Shown here: in pieces, positions 42,342 through 51,063 of the stretch
Layout: the number at the start of each line of letters is the position of its first letter
How positions within the stretch are numbered: the stretch's first letter is position 1
Source of the DNA: Desulfuromonadales bacterium
GTDB lineage: Bacteria > Desulfobacterota > Desulfuromonadia > Desulfuromonadales > Geopsychrobacteraceae
Assembly: GCA_016931615.1 (NCBI GenBank)
Contig: JAFGEL010000059.1
Location: 1-52,646, forward strand
DNA: 52,646 bases
Reading direction: 5' to 3'
The notes under the pieces: generated by a model
Database searches by the model: none
What the model saw: only the letters and a program-made list of their open reading frames with translations
Told to the model about the DNA's origin: nothing
Translations under genes and position numbers: made by a program

Positions 42342-43577
42342 TTGGATTTTTATTTGCGTATTTTTCCTTTTCATTATGCCTGGTGGATTGTTCTTTCCGG
42401 GATCCTGACGCTTTTTTCCTGCCTTGGTCTGGCGCGCTTCGCTTTCGGCATGCTGTTGCCGGGAATGGGAGAAGGATTGGGGCTGGGCTATGACCAGATG
42501 GGCTACCTGGGGACTGGAAACTTTGTCGGTTACCTGCTCTCCGTGGCCATGACTCCTGTACTGCTGAAGGTTTTGCGTCCACGCCTGACTATTGTCATCG
42601 GTTTGATGACCATTGCCCTGACCCTTGCCGGAGTGTCCCAGGCAACGAGTTTTATAGCGGTGCTGCTGCTTTATTGCCTGACGGGGATGGGCAGTGGTCT
42701 GACAAATATCTCAACGATGGTGCTGATCGCCCACTGGTTCCGTCGGGCACAGCGCGGACGTGCCGCCGGACTGATGGTTCTCGGCAACGGTGTAGGAATT
42801 ATTTTTGCCGGGTTGGTGATCCCGGTCTTGAATCGCATTTATGCCGCGGACGGCTGGAGAGTCAGCTGGCTCCTTCTGGCCGCTATCACGGCCGTCGTTA
42901 CCGTGGTGACGGCTATTATCGTCAGAAATGATCCTCAGGCTCTGGGGCTGGCGCCACTCGGTGCAGAACAACCATTCTCCGAGCAAGAGATCAGCGCGGC
43001 TCCTGTCCCTCATGCCGGTCGGGTTCTGGTGACCCTTGGAATGCTCTATGCGGCATTCGGGGCGACCTACATGGTGTACGGTACATTTATGGTGACCAGC
43101 ATGGTCGAGGAATATGGTTTCAGTGAAACAACGGCCGGGCAGTTCTGGTCATGGGTCGGCTTTTTCGGCTTGTTTTCAGGAGTCCTGTTTGGCTCCCTAT
43201 CCGATCGGATCGGTCGGAAGCGGGGGTTGATGTGCGTGTTTTTTGTCCAGACAACCGCTTACCTGCTGGTCGGTTCAGGGTGGGGTGGCTGGACGTTGTG
43301 GATGTCCGTCGGACTTTACGGCATCGCTGCTTTTGCGATTCCCGCAATCATGACCGCTGCCGTCAGTGATTATCTCGGCACCGCCAGGGCCGCTGCCGGG
43401 TTTTCCCTGATCACCTTCTTTTTTGCCGGCGGGCAGGCTGTCGGTCCCGCTGTCGCCGGAATTGTCGCAGAAATGGCTGGGAGTTTTGCTCCGGCCTTTC
43501 TGTGTTCGGCACTGATCACCGCAGCTGCCTGTGTTTTTGCCCTGACACTGCCTCAACCGGTTGAACCTGGCCACTGA
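42342..43577 (+). CDS. Major facilitator superfamily transporter (YbfB/YjiJ-like)
   Basis: A 411-residue transporter with about 12 membrane helices. The first helix (WWIVLSGILTLFSCLGLARFAFGMLLPGMGEGL) and GNFVGYLLS resemble the YbfB/YjiJ sugar-like MFS group; the A-motif-like loop SDRIGRKRGL is between helices 8 and 9. There is no ATG near the expected beginning: the frame opens with TTG at 42342 (another TTG follows four codons later), with no good ribosome binding site. Translation may depend on coupling to the LysE gene, which ends 23 bases before. It converges with the inositol monophosphatase gene (3-base gap). Substrate unknown. Confidence 0.82.
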   Translation: MDFYLRIFPFHYAWWIVLSGILTLFSCLGLARFAFGMLLPGMGEGLGLGYDQMGYLGTGNFVGYLLSVAMTPVLLKVLRPRLTIVIGLMTIALTLAGVSQATSFIAVLLLYCLTGMGSGLTNISTMVLIAHWFRRAQRGRAAGLMVLGNGVGIIFAGLVIPVLNRIYAADGWRVSWLLLAAITAVVTVVTAIIVRNDPQALGLAPLGAEQPFSEQEISAAPVPHAGRVLVTLGMLYAAFGATYMVYGTFMVTSMVEEYGFSETTAGQFWSWVGFFGLFSGVLFGSLSDRIGRKRGLMCVFFVQTTAYLLVGSGWGGWTLWMSVGLYGIAAFAIPAIMTAAVSDYLGTARAAAGFSLITFFFAGGQAVGPAVAGIVAEMAGSFAPAFLCSALITAAACVFALTLPQPVEPGH

Positions 43578-43580
43578 TGG

Positions 43581-44381
43581 TCAGATGTCTTGCGGATAAT
43601 GAGCGCTAACCAGAGGCAGTAGTTCGCGATGGATTAACGGAGGGGCGCAGATCATCACTCGGTCACGGTAGGGCGAATAGCTTTCCCCGCGCTGGTTGGT
43701 GATTTTACAGCCGGTTGTTTCCATAAACAGCAGTGCTGCTGCGACATCGTAGGGTTCCAGATCGGTTTCCCAGAATCCTTGTAAATAGCCAGCGGCAACA
43801 TAGCACAGGTCGAGCGCTGCTGAGCCACAGCGTCTGATGCCGCGACAGCGGTAGAGGATATCTTCGGCGCAGGTAAAAAAAGGTCGCGCCAGATCAGCTG
43901 AACGGAACGGAAATCCGGTGCCGATCAGCGCTTGGCGCAGAAATTGTCCCGAAACCTGGGTACAGATCCGCTCATTGTGACGGAATTCACAACCGCGCAG
44001 TGCCGTAAAGCTTTCCTCTGATGCTGGTCGATAAACGACACCCAGTTCAATCTGCCCGGACTTTTCCAGAGCTACAGAGATAGCGAACTGATCGAGTCCG
44101 CTGAGGAAGTTCGTCGTGCCGTCGAGCGGATCGACGATCCAGCGCAGTTGCTCATCACCCCGGCAGCCCGATTCTTCACCGTAAAACCCCGCCCCGGGAA
44201 GAATTTTCTGCAACCCTGATCTGAGCCTTTCTTCGGACTCAAGATCGATCTCGGAAACATATTCGCGAGGCTGTTTTTCGTCACCGTAAGTTGAGGGGAG
44301 GGTGCGAAAGTGACCCAGCTGATAGTTTCCGACCTGTCTGACCAGGGCGCAGACTGCCGACAAAGCTGAACTGTCAACCAT
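43581..44381 (-). CDS. Inositol monophosphatase family protein
   Basis: A 266-residue Mg2+-dependent phosphatase of the IMPase/SuhB/CysQ family. Metal-site motifs are GEESG (Glu near residue 70), WIVDPLDGTTNF (the DPxDGT core) and WETDLEPYDVAAA near residue 210. It could hydrolyse inositol phosphates, fructose-1,6-bisphosphate or PAP; the sequence does not decide between them. The start is close behind the stop of the AI-2E family gene, so it is the third gene of a small minus-strand group. Confidence 0.89.
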   Translation of the reverse strand: MVDSSALSAVCALVRQVGNYQLGHFRTLPSTYGDEKQPREYVSEIDLESEERLRSGLQKILPGAGFYGEESGCRGDEQLRWIVDPLDGTTNFLSGLDQFAISVALEKSGQIELGVVYRPASEESFTALRGCEFRHNERICTQVSGQFLRQALIGTGFPFRSADLARPFFTCAEDILYRCRGIRRCGSAALDLCYVAAGYLQGFWETDLEPYDVAAALLFMETTGCKITNQRGESYSPYRDRVMICAPPLIHRELLPLVSAHYPQDI

Positions 44382-44384
44382 CGT

Positions 44385-45518
44385 TTAAAGAAGTTTTCCC
44401 TGGCGGGTGAAGAAACGGTTATAGGGGTTGAAGGTTTTTCGGTAACGGTGAATTTCGATAACAATGATGTTGAGAATACTGGCGATCGGAACCCCGATGA
44501 TCATGCCCAACACGCCGTAAAGTTTACCGCCCATGATGATGGCCAGAATCACCCACAGTGGGTGCAGATTGGACACCCGTGAAATCAGGATCGGAATCAG
44601 AATAAAGTTGTCGACGATTATCTGGGCAATCAGCAGGTAAACACAGAGGATCCACCAGAACTGGCCACCCACTCCCAGGTCGACCAGGGCAATGACGAGG
44701 CCCGGTATCATGCCGATAATGGGTCCGATATAGGGTACCAGGTTGGTGGCGCCGGCGACCACGGCCAGGATCGGCGTGTAACGGATGTCGGTCAGGGAGA
44801 GGCCCACCCAGACGACGATGCCGATGATCAGGGCCTCAAGGATGCGGCCACGGATGAAATGTGCGAGTTGCCGACTGACCCGGGAGTAGATATCGAGGAC
44901 CATCTCGAAGTACCGGTTGGGGGTCAGCGAAATAAGGCCTCGCATGAGATGGCGGCTGTCGCGCAGAAAAAAGAATGAGAAAAGCGGGACCAGTAACATC
45001 AGGCTACCGATGCGCAGGGCTGAACGTGGTGTTTCAACCAGAATCAGGCCGAGAAAGGACTTTGATGCCGAACGCAGCTGGCCGGGGAGGTCGTAATTAT
45101 TGATGAAAGGGAAATGCTCCTGGGCAATGGCGAGAATGCCGTTAAGATATTCGATCGCACGGCTCAGGTAACGGGGAAAATCGGCCTTGAGGGCCTGCAT
45201 CATCCCTTTCCAGTTGGGTGGCCCGATGATCAACAGCAACAGCAATACCAGTGCGGTGAAAATAATGTAGACGGTAAAGATGCTCAGGGTCCGGTTGAGT
45301 CTGCGTTTTTCGAAATATTGGACTGCAGGATCGAGCAGAAAAGCGACAATCAGCGACAGCAGGATCGGCAGAAACAGGCCGGTGGTTGCGGTTTTGAGCA
45401 GGGCCGTGATGTTGGAGGCGGAAGAATAGATCGCGATTCCCGAAGCAATCGCCGTGGTCAACACCAGGTACAGAACCGCGACCTGGGCTCGGTTCAAGCC
45501 ACCGCCCTGATCACTCAT
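44385..45518 (-). CDS. AI-2E family transporter (PerM/YdiK-like permease)
   Basis: A 377-residue membrane protein with about eight helices, three at the N-terminus, a large loop and five at the C-terminus. I start it at the ATG at 45518, which overlaps the end of the cyclic-nucleotide-binding gene; an earlier in-frame start at 45539 is possible. PYIGPIIGMIPGLVIAL and YGVLGMIIGVPIASIL are signatures of the COG0628 family. Members have been linked to autoinducer-2 export or to Na+/H+ exchange; neither can be shown here. It is likely cotranscribed with its two neighbours. Confidence 0.88.
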   Translation of the reverse strand: MSDQGGGLNRAQVAVLYLVLTTAIASGIAIYSSASNITALLKTATTGLFLPILLSLIVAFLLDPAVQYFEKRRLNRTLSIFTVYIIFTALVLLLLLIIGPPNWKGMMQALKADFPRYLSRAIEYLNGILAIAQEHFPFINNYDLPGQLRSASKSFLGLILVETPRSALRIGSLMLLVPLFSFFFLRDSRHLMRGLISLTPNRYFEMVLDIYSRVSRQLAHFIRGRILEALIIGIVVWVGLSLTDIRYTPILAVVAGATNLVPYIGPIIGMIPGLVIALVDLGVGGQFWWILCVYLLIAQIIVDNFILIPILISRVSNLHPLWVILAIIMGGKLYGVLGMIIGVPIASILNIIVIEIHRYRKTFNPYNRFFTRQGKLL

Positions 45519-46041
45519 CAGCGGCTTCTTTCTGGTCACTGATGAGTTTTTTCTTCAATTCCTCCAGTTGCAGGCTGCATTGCAGCAGGCGATCACTGAT
45601 GACGCGGTTGAGACCGAACATCAGGTTGGCTGAAAATGCAGGGTGGCGCCGAATCGCCTCTTCAATGTCGGAGCGGAACAGCCCGATCAGTACAGTCGGT
45701 GCAGTGGTGCGGGCTGAGGCACAGCGTGGACGTGAAGCTGTCAGGGCAACTTCACCAAAGAAATCTCCTTCATTCAGGATAGCCTGTTCCGTGGTCGTGT
45801 CCTGGTCGTCTTGGGTGAAAATCTGCACCTGCCCGGTGCGGATGATATACATTCCCGAACCGATATCCCCCTGGCTGAAGACGATTTCGCCGCTTTGATA
45901 GTTGCGGCTGTGAACAATGTTTTCCAGAAAGGCCAGATCCTTCTTGTCCAGTTTGCTGAAAGCCGGGACCGTGCTCAAAAAATAATGCAGCGTTTGCTGG
46001 TAGCCTCGTCCACGAAAAATGTTCTGCCAGAATGGGTTCAC
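45511..46041 (-). CDS. Cyclic nucleotide-binding domain protein
   Basis: A 176-residue protein with a GTG start at 46041, supported by AAGGA about eight bases upstream. Residues about 25-145 form a CAP-type effector domain: FSKLDKKDLAFLENIV, then GEIVFSQGDIGSGMYIIRTGQVQIF, and the phosphate-binding cassette GDFFGEVALTASRPRCASARTTAP, where Glu and Arg suggest a functional cNMP pocket. There is no DNA-binding domain after it; the C-terminus is a short coiled coil (LQCSLQLEELKKKLI). It overlaps the permease gene by 8 bases. It may regulate the permease or phosphatase in response to a nucleotide. Confidence 0.85.
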   Translation of the reverse strand: MNPFWQNIFRGRGYQQTLHYFLSTVPAFSKLDKKDLAFLENIVHSRNYQSGEIVFSQGDIGSGMYIIRTGQVQIFTQDDQDTTTEQAILNEGDFFGEVALTASRPRCASARTTAPTVLIGLFRSDIEEAIRRHPAFSANLMFGLNRVISDRLLQCSLQLEELKKKLISDQKEAADE

Positions 46042-46226
46042 GCCCGCGTCCTTTTTTTGAATCCGGTTTTCGGGCCGATCAATCGTCAGCCTCGCAGGTT
46101 CACCTGCCGCGTACCGGCATCTTCAGAGAGTCCCTATTATAACAATAAGTTCAATGAGTGCCAGATAAAAAGCGGGCGAGGTAATGAGCTCTTTATCTTC
46201 AATCTGATCTTGATTATTCTGGGAGC

Positions 46227-48056
46227 ATGATTTCCGTCGACCTGAAAAAATATCCGCTCTCCCCCGGTGTCTATCAGATGCTGGATGAGCACGGCCAGGT
46301 GCTGTATGTGGGCAAAGCCAAGTCGCTGCGACATCGGCTGCGCAGCTATTTTTCCGCAACCGGGGACGGACGTCTGCACATCCCCCTGCTGATGGAGAAG
46401 GTTCAGCGCATCGAGGTGATCGTCACCGATACCGAAAAAGAAGCACTGCTGCTTGAGAATACCCTGATCAAAAAATACCGCCCGCGCTATAACATCGAAC
46501 TGCGTGATGACAAAACCTATGTGTCGGTGCGTATCGACCTTAACGACCCCTTTCCCATGATGCAGGTGGTCAGACAGGTCAAAAATGACGGGGCCCATTA
46601 TTTCGGTCCTTACTCATCGGCGGCAGCAATCCGCGAGACGTTGAAGGAAATCTACCGGATTTTCCCTTTACGGCATGCTTCGATGGAGCGCTGTCGTAAG
46701 CGCGGGCGACCGTGCCTGTTTCACCAGATCGGCCAGTGCAGTGCCCCCTGTCATGGAAAAATAACCCAGAGTGATTACCGTCAGCTGGTGAATGGGGTTG
46801 TTCAACTCCTGGAAGGGCGTGAGTCAGAGGTTATTGCTCATCTTCAGCGGCAGATGAACGCCGCTTCCTCGGCAATGCGTTTCGAGGAGGCAGCACGTCT
46901 GCGCGATCAGATTCGTTCCATAGAGCGCAGTGTCGAAAAACAAAAAGTCACCGACTATGGGGGAGGAAACCAGGATGTGATCGGTATCCATCAGGACAGC
47001 GGTGAAGTTGAAATCGTCCTGCTGTTTATTCGCCAGGGAAAATTGATCGGGCGCCGCAGTTACCCGCTGACCTGGGCGCTCGATCTTCAGGAACTGGTCA
47101 CCGGTTTTCTGCAGGAATATTACGCCCGTGAAGTGATCCTGCCCGATCAGATCCTGCTTCCTTTTGATCTCGATGATGCGGATCTCCTGGCTTCCTGGCT
47201 CAGTGAGAAGCGCGGTCGCAAAGTGCGGATTTTTGCTCCCCGACGAGGGGAGAAAAGGCGCCTGGCCCTGCTCGCCGGGCGCAATGCCCTCGAATCATTT
47301 CGCCAGCGTGGCAAGCGGCAGCAGGCCAGAGACGAACTGCTGCAGGAAATTCAGCACAAGTTTCATCTGCCCTGTTTCCCTTCACGGATCGAGTGTTTCG
47401 ATATTTCCAATGTCCAGGGCAACCAGTCGGTGGGCAGCATGACAGTGTTGACCGGGGGTGAACCCGATTCTGCCGAATATCGGCGTTTCAGGATCAAAAC
47501 AATCTCCGGTGCTGATGACTATGCTTCTTTGAGAGAAGTTCTTACCCGCCGCCTGCAGCGTGGGGTTGAAGAAGAAAAACTTCCTGACATGATTCTCATT
47601 GATGGCGGCAAGGGGCAGCTGGGGGTGCTGACGGCGGTGCTTGAAGATTTTGCCCTAAGTGAGCGGATCGGTGCGGTCGGGATTGCCAAAAGCAGGGTTG
47701 TTGCCAATGTACGTGGGCAGGCTGTTGAACGCAGTGAAGAGCGTTTTTTTCTGCCCGGTCGAAAAAACCCCGTCAGCTTCCGCCGGGGTGCAGCCAGCCT
47801 TTTTCTGCTTGAGCGCTTACGTGACGAGGCGCACCGTTTTGCCATTACCTACCACCGTAAATTGCGCAGTAAGGCCAACCTGAGGTCTTCGCTGGAGGAC
47901 ATTCCCGGAGTCGGTCCCGCGCGGCGCAAGGCGCTGTTGAAGCATTTCGGCAGCCTTAAAAAAATCCGTGCTGCTAAACTTGAGGAACTCAAGAGGATGC
48001 CGGGCCTGCCGGAGTCCCTGGCAGTAACGATTTATCAGGCTTTACAGAAAAAATAA
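46227..48056 (+). CDS. uvrC: Excinuclease ABC subunit C
   Basis: A 609-residue UvrC. The GIY-YIG nuclease module is at the N-terminus (PGVYQMLDEHGQVLYVGKAKSLRHRLRSYF). A Cys-rich stretch follows (ERCRKRGRPCLFHQIGQCSAPC), then the UvrB-binding helix pair (MRFEEAARLRDQIRSIER), the RNase-H-like nuclease domain (IECFDISNVQGNQSVGSM, LILIDGGKGQLG) and C-terminal helix-hairpin-helix motifs (LEDIPGVGPARRKALLKHFGSL). It makes both incisions in nucleotide excision repair with UvrB. GGGAG is five bases before the ATG. It is divergent from the cyclic-nucleotide-binding gene. Confidence 0.96.
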   Translation: MISVDLKKYPLSPGVYQMLDEHGQVLYVGKAKSLRHRLRSYFSATGDGRLHIPLLMEKVQRIEVIVTDTEKEALLLENTLIKKYRPRYNIELRDDKTYVSVRIDLNDPFPMMQVVRQVKNDGAHYFGPYSSAAAIRETLKEIYRIFPLRHASMERCRKRGRPCLFHQIGQCSAPCHGKITQSDYRQLVNGVVQLLEGRESEVIAHLQRQMNAASSAMRFEEAARLRDQIRSIERSVEKQKVTDYGGGNQDVIGIHQDSGEVEIVLLFIRQGKLIGRRSYPLTWALDLQELVTGFLQEYYAREVILPDQILLPFDLDDADLLASWLSEKRGRKVRIFAPRRGEKRRLALLAGRNALESFRQRGKRQQARDELLQEIQHKFHLPCFPSRIECFDISNVQGNQSVGSMTVLTGGEPDSAEYRRFRIKTISGADDYASLREVLTRRLQRGVEEEKLPDMILIDGGKGQLGVLTAVLEDFALSERIGAVGIAKSRVVANVRGQAVERSEERFFLPGRKNPVSFRRGAASLFLLERLRDEAHRFAITYHRKLRSKANLRSSLEDIPGVGPARRKALLKHFGSLKKIRAAKLEELKRMPGLPESLAVTIYQALQKK

Positions 48057-48078
48057 CCGGCAGCTAGGGTTGGATGAG

Positions 48079-48114
48079 AAAAGCCCCGGCAATCGAGTGA
48101 TTGTCGGGGCTTTT
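48079..48114. terminator. Intrinsic terminator between uvrC and the chemoreceptor gene
   Basis: AAAAGCCCCGGCAATC (48079-48094) and GATTGTCGGGGCTTTT (48099-48114) form a 16-pair stem with one G-U pair, followed by TTTTGTTTG. T-runs occur on both sides, so it can stop transcripts from uvrC and from the minus-strand chemoreceptor gene. Confidence 0.85.
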
Positions 48115-48140
48115 GTTTGAGCTGATGCTGATCAGCGCTG

Positions 48141-49946
48141 TCAGAACTTTCCGAATTCATTGTCATCCAGAGCGATGACCGGTTGACCAGGCTTTTGCGG
48201 CGCATGTCCCCAGTTGGTTTTGGGTTGAGTCTGGGCAGGTCTTGCCGGTGTCGACTGATAAGCCATCTGCGGTTGGGCCGCCTGTCCTTTGAGTTGAAAG
48301 CGCTTGAGCATGTTGAGCAATTCGGCCGCCTGGCTCGACAACTCCTCTGCCGCTGCGGCGCTTTCTTCGGCTGTGGCGGTATTCTGCTGAATGACCTGGT
48401 CAATTTGTCCCAGCCCTTCGTTAATCTGGCTGATGCCTTCAGCCTGCTCGTTTGAAGCTGCAGCAATTTCTTCAGCCAAATCTGACACCTTGGACACGCC
48501 GGTAAAAATATTTTCCAGTGACGCTGCCGTCTGGCTGGCGATCTCTGCGCCATTCTCGGTTTTCTGAACTGATCCGGCGATCAGTTCCGCGGTCTCTGAC
48601 GCCGCCTTGGCGCTGCGGGCCGCGAGGTTACGGACTTCTTCGGCTACCACGGCAAAACCTTTACCATGTTGTCCGGCGCGCGCCGCCTCGACCGCCGCGT
48701 TGAGAGCCAGCAGATTGGTCTGGAAGGCGATTTCGTCGATGACCTTGATGATCTTGTTGATATTCTGGCCGGCTTCACTGATGTCGGCCATGGCGGCAAC
48801 CATGCGCTCCATCTTGGCTTTGCCTTCTTCCGTGGCCTGCTTGGCTTCCGACGACAGCAGGTTGACCTGATTGGCATTGTCGGCATTGAGCTTGGTTTGC
48901 CCGGACATTTCGTTCAGGGAACTGGAGATTTCTTCCAGAGATGCCGCCGATTCGGTGGCCCCCTGCGAGAGGGACTGTGAGAAGTCGCTGACATTGACGC
49001 TACCGGCGGAAATCTGCTCACCCGCCGTTTGAATAGAGGCCATGACGTTGTTCAGATCGGACTCAAGTTTGTTCAATGCACCGCGCACTTCATCCTGACT
49101 GTCGCGTGACATGACGTTAAGGTTCAGGTTACCGTTGGCCAGTTTTTGCAGGGCTTCGATCACTTCGTGCTGGAGACCGTCGGCAAAACGATCCATCGTC
49201 TGAGCCATGTGGCCGATCTCATCGCTCTGATTCAAATTGAGACGCTCACCCAAATGGCCTTTCTCAAGTTCTTCAATCATTCGTACAGACTGCGCCATGG
49301 GCTTGGTAATTGAGCGGGACAGAAAATAGACCAGAATGACTGAAATCAAAATGGCAATGATCAGAGAGCCTATTACCGAATAGAAAACCTTGTTGAGCTT
49401 TGGCTGTAAATCATCGATGTAGACGCCGCTACCGATAATCCATCCCCAACCTGGATGTTTTTTGACGTAGGACAGTTTGGGCTGAGGTTTTTCCTTGCCC
49501 GGTTTAGGCCACTGGTATTCGACGAAACCGGCACCGCTCTTGTCGGCGACTTTAACCATTTCAACGAAAAGATGGAGGCCGTCCGGATCTGTGCTTTGTG
49601 ACAGATCCTGACCATCGAGTGCCGGTTTGATCGGATGCATGATCATCTTGGGTTGTGAATCATTAATCCAGAAGTAGGTGTCACCCTCGTAGCGCAGGTT
49701 CTTGATGGTTGACATGGCATACATTTGCGCTTCGCTCAGAGACATGTTTTCACCCACCTCTTTGCTGTAGTGATCGATGATGCCGTAAGCGGTATCCACT
49801 GCCGTAACCAACTGACGCCTGCTGTCACTCTGAATCTGGTTGCTGTAGTTGATGTACATCCAGATCAGAACGAACGAGAAAATGAGGATTAGTAACCCTG
49901 TGACTAGGAATATTTTTTTAGCGATGTTGAGATTTTTGAAACTCAT
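48141..49946 (-). CDS. Methyl-accepting chemotaxis protein with a Cache domain
   Basis: A 601-residue chemoreceptor. It has a first membrane helix near residues 13-35, a periplasmic single Cache domain (sCache_2-like, with [15 protein letters not shown] and [14 protein letters not shown]), a second helix near 190-212, a HAMP domain ([27 protein letters not shown]), and a long signalling coiled coil with the invariant tip [20 protein letters not shown]. The C-terminus ends DDNEFGKF and has no NWETF-like tether for CheR. sCache_2 domains commonly bind short organic acids or other small ligands. AGGGG precedes the ATG and the promoter at 50046-50074 drives it. Confidence 0.95.
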   Translation of the reverse strand: MSFKNLNIAKKIFLVTGLLILIFSFVLIWMYINYSNQIQSDSRRQLVTAVDTAYGIIDHYSKEVGENMSLSEAQMYAMSTIKNLRYEGDTYFWINDSQPKMIMHPIKPALDGQDLSQSTDPDGLHLFVEMVKVADKSGAGFVEYQWPKPGKEKPQPKLSYVKKHPGWGWIIGSGVYIDDLQPKLNKVFYSVIGSLIIAILISVILVYFLSRSITKPMAQSVRMIEELEKGHLGERLNLNQSDEIGHMAQTMDRFADGLQHEVIEALQKLANGNLNLNVMSRDSQDEVRGALNKLESDLNNVMASIQTAGEQISAGSVNVSDFSQSLSQGATESAASLEEISSSLNEMSGQTKLNADNANQVNLLSSEAKQATEEGKAKMERMVAAMADISEAGQNINKIIKVIDEIAFQTNLLALNAAVEAARAGQHGKGFAVVAEEVRNLAARSAKAASETAELIAGSVQKTENGAEIASQTAASLENIFTGVSKVSDLAEEIAAASNEQAEGISQINEGLGQIDQVIQQNTATAEESAAAAEELSSQAAELLNMLKRFQLKGQAAQPQMAYQSTPARPAQTQPKTNWGHAPQKPGQPVIALDDNEFGKF

Positions 49947-50001
49947 GAAAAACCCCTGGCTGAAAACATCAAAAACGCGAACCTGAAGATATTGAATGGC
50001 T

Positions 50002-50011
50002 ATCTCGAGAT
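50002..50011. promoter_or_regulatory. Palindrome in the chemoreceptor leader
   Basis: ATCTCGAGAT lies between the proposed promoter and the chemoreceptor start. It is a perfect 10-base palindrome and may be a regulator site, but a site of this size can occur by chance. Confidence 0.2.
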
Positions 50012-50045
50012 CGCGTTTCCGTGACGAACAATGCTTGATGTTACA

Positions 50046-50074
50046 TATATAAATTAATAAACTATCATTGTCAA
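50046..50074 (-). promoter_or_regulatory. Sigma70-like promoter of the chemoreceptor gene
   Basis: On the minus strand TTGACA (50074-50069), a 17-base spacer and TATATA (50051-50046). The -35 box is a perfect consensus match and the -10 box matches five of six positions (counting TATATA against TATAAT at four). It lies about 100 bases upstream of the start and is not a flagellar sigma28 type. Confidence 0.62.
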
Positions 50075-50104
50075 TATATAATTCAAATTCTCATATAAAA
50101 TAAA

Positions 50105-50131
50105 AAGCCCCTGGAAATCGTCCAGGGGCTT
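50105..50131 (-). terminator. Intrinsic terminator of the NrfJ-like lipoprotein gene
   Basis: AAGCCCCTGGA (50105-50115) and TCCAGGGGCTT (50121-50131) pair perfectly around AATCG. On the minus strand the stem is followed by TTTTATTTTAT. It ends transcription of the gene at 50160-50960. Confidence 0.82.
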
Positions 50132-50159
50132 CAGTGTGCTGCTGCTGTTGATATGGAGC

Positions 50160-50960
50160 TTATTCGACGCTGACCATGGCATTTTCCATAATCAGGTTGT
50201 ATTTGTAGCCGTAGCCGAAATCTTTATCGAGCGTCAGAGGCCCGCTGGCGACAATGGTGTCACCAACTTTGACCTGGGCGTTACTGGTCACTGTCAAGTC
50301 GTGGGTTCCTGAAGCCTGATCGCCGCTGCCATCCTGTATATGAATCCAGTTGGTGCCCATGATCTGAGGGCTGAATTTAACCACTTTGCCACGGAGTTTG
50401 ACATCTTTGCCCGACAACTCGGTCTTGCCGGTGTAAATCTCACCGATAGTCAAACCGCCTTCCGGCTTGACTATAGAGGTGAAGTCAATTTCCTCGGCTG
50501 CTTTGGCACCGGTGATGGGCGGGTGGCCCTCGGGCATCTGCATCTGGCCCATGGCAGCAGAAGAGGCAGAGGCGACTGTCGGATTACTGGCATTGAGGAC
50601 CGACTCGACGAAATAAACCACCGGGAAATCACGGTTCAGCGTCTGGCTGTGATAATTGTGCATCGCCATCCCTTCTGGAACCATGACCTGGTCACCAACG
50701 CTGACAGCAAATTCAGGAGCGGCGGCCCAGACTTTTTCCTGACCGTTATCCACACAGACATAGGTGTAGCCTGCAGCATTCATGGTTTCAATCACCTCAC
50801 CGGATGTGCCGCTTGGGGCTGCCGGGGAGATAGGCGCACTGGTGGTTTGCGGTGCGGGTGACGGCGCTGAGGTTGTGGTGGTTTGCGGTTCATTTTTACT
50901 ACAGGCCGCCAGCAACAAAGTTGTTGTAGCGATAAGCAGTAAAACCAGGGTTCTTTTCAT
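50160..50960 (-). CDS. NrfJ-like lipoprotein with OB-fold domains
   Basis: A 266-residue secreted lipoprotein. I start it at the ATG at 50960, preceded by GGAGG, because the frame upstream (to 51179) runs into the malQ gene. The signal has a lipobox LLLAAC near residue 20, then a Thr/Ser/Pro-rich linker (residues 25-50). Two related segments follow: TMNAAGYTYVCVDNGQEKVWAA and MMHNYHSQTLNRDFPVVYFV make one NrfJ-like unit; the C-terminal unit (GKTELSGKDVKLRGKVVKFSPQIMGTNWIHIQDG) is an OB-fold of the same type. Similar proteins occur near nitrite-reductase (nrf) genes, but no nrf gene lies here. The function is unknown; a periplasmic binding role fits. Confidence 0.8.
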   Translation of the reverse strand: MKRTLVLLLIATTTLLLAACSKNEPQTTTTSAPSPAPQTTSAPISPAAPSGTSGEVIETMNAAGYTYVCVDNGQEKVWAAAPEFAVSVGDQVMVPEGMAMHNYHSQTLNRDFPVVYFVESVLNASNPTVASASSAAMGQMQMPEGHPPITGAKAAEEIDFTSIVKPEGGLTIGEIYTGKTELSGKDVKLRGKVVKFSPQIMGTNWIHIQDGSGDQASGTHDLTVTSNAQVKVGDTIVASGPLTLDKDFGYGYKYNLIMENAMVSVE

Positions 50961-51063
50961 CTCTGATCCTCCGGTGAATAGTTTCTGTACTGTGATGATC
51001 AAGTTTGTTTGGGTGAAAATACCATAGCCGTAAAAAAGGAAACAAGCACAGATAGGGTATGAA

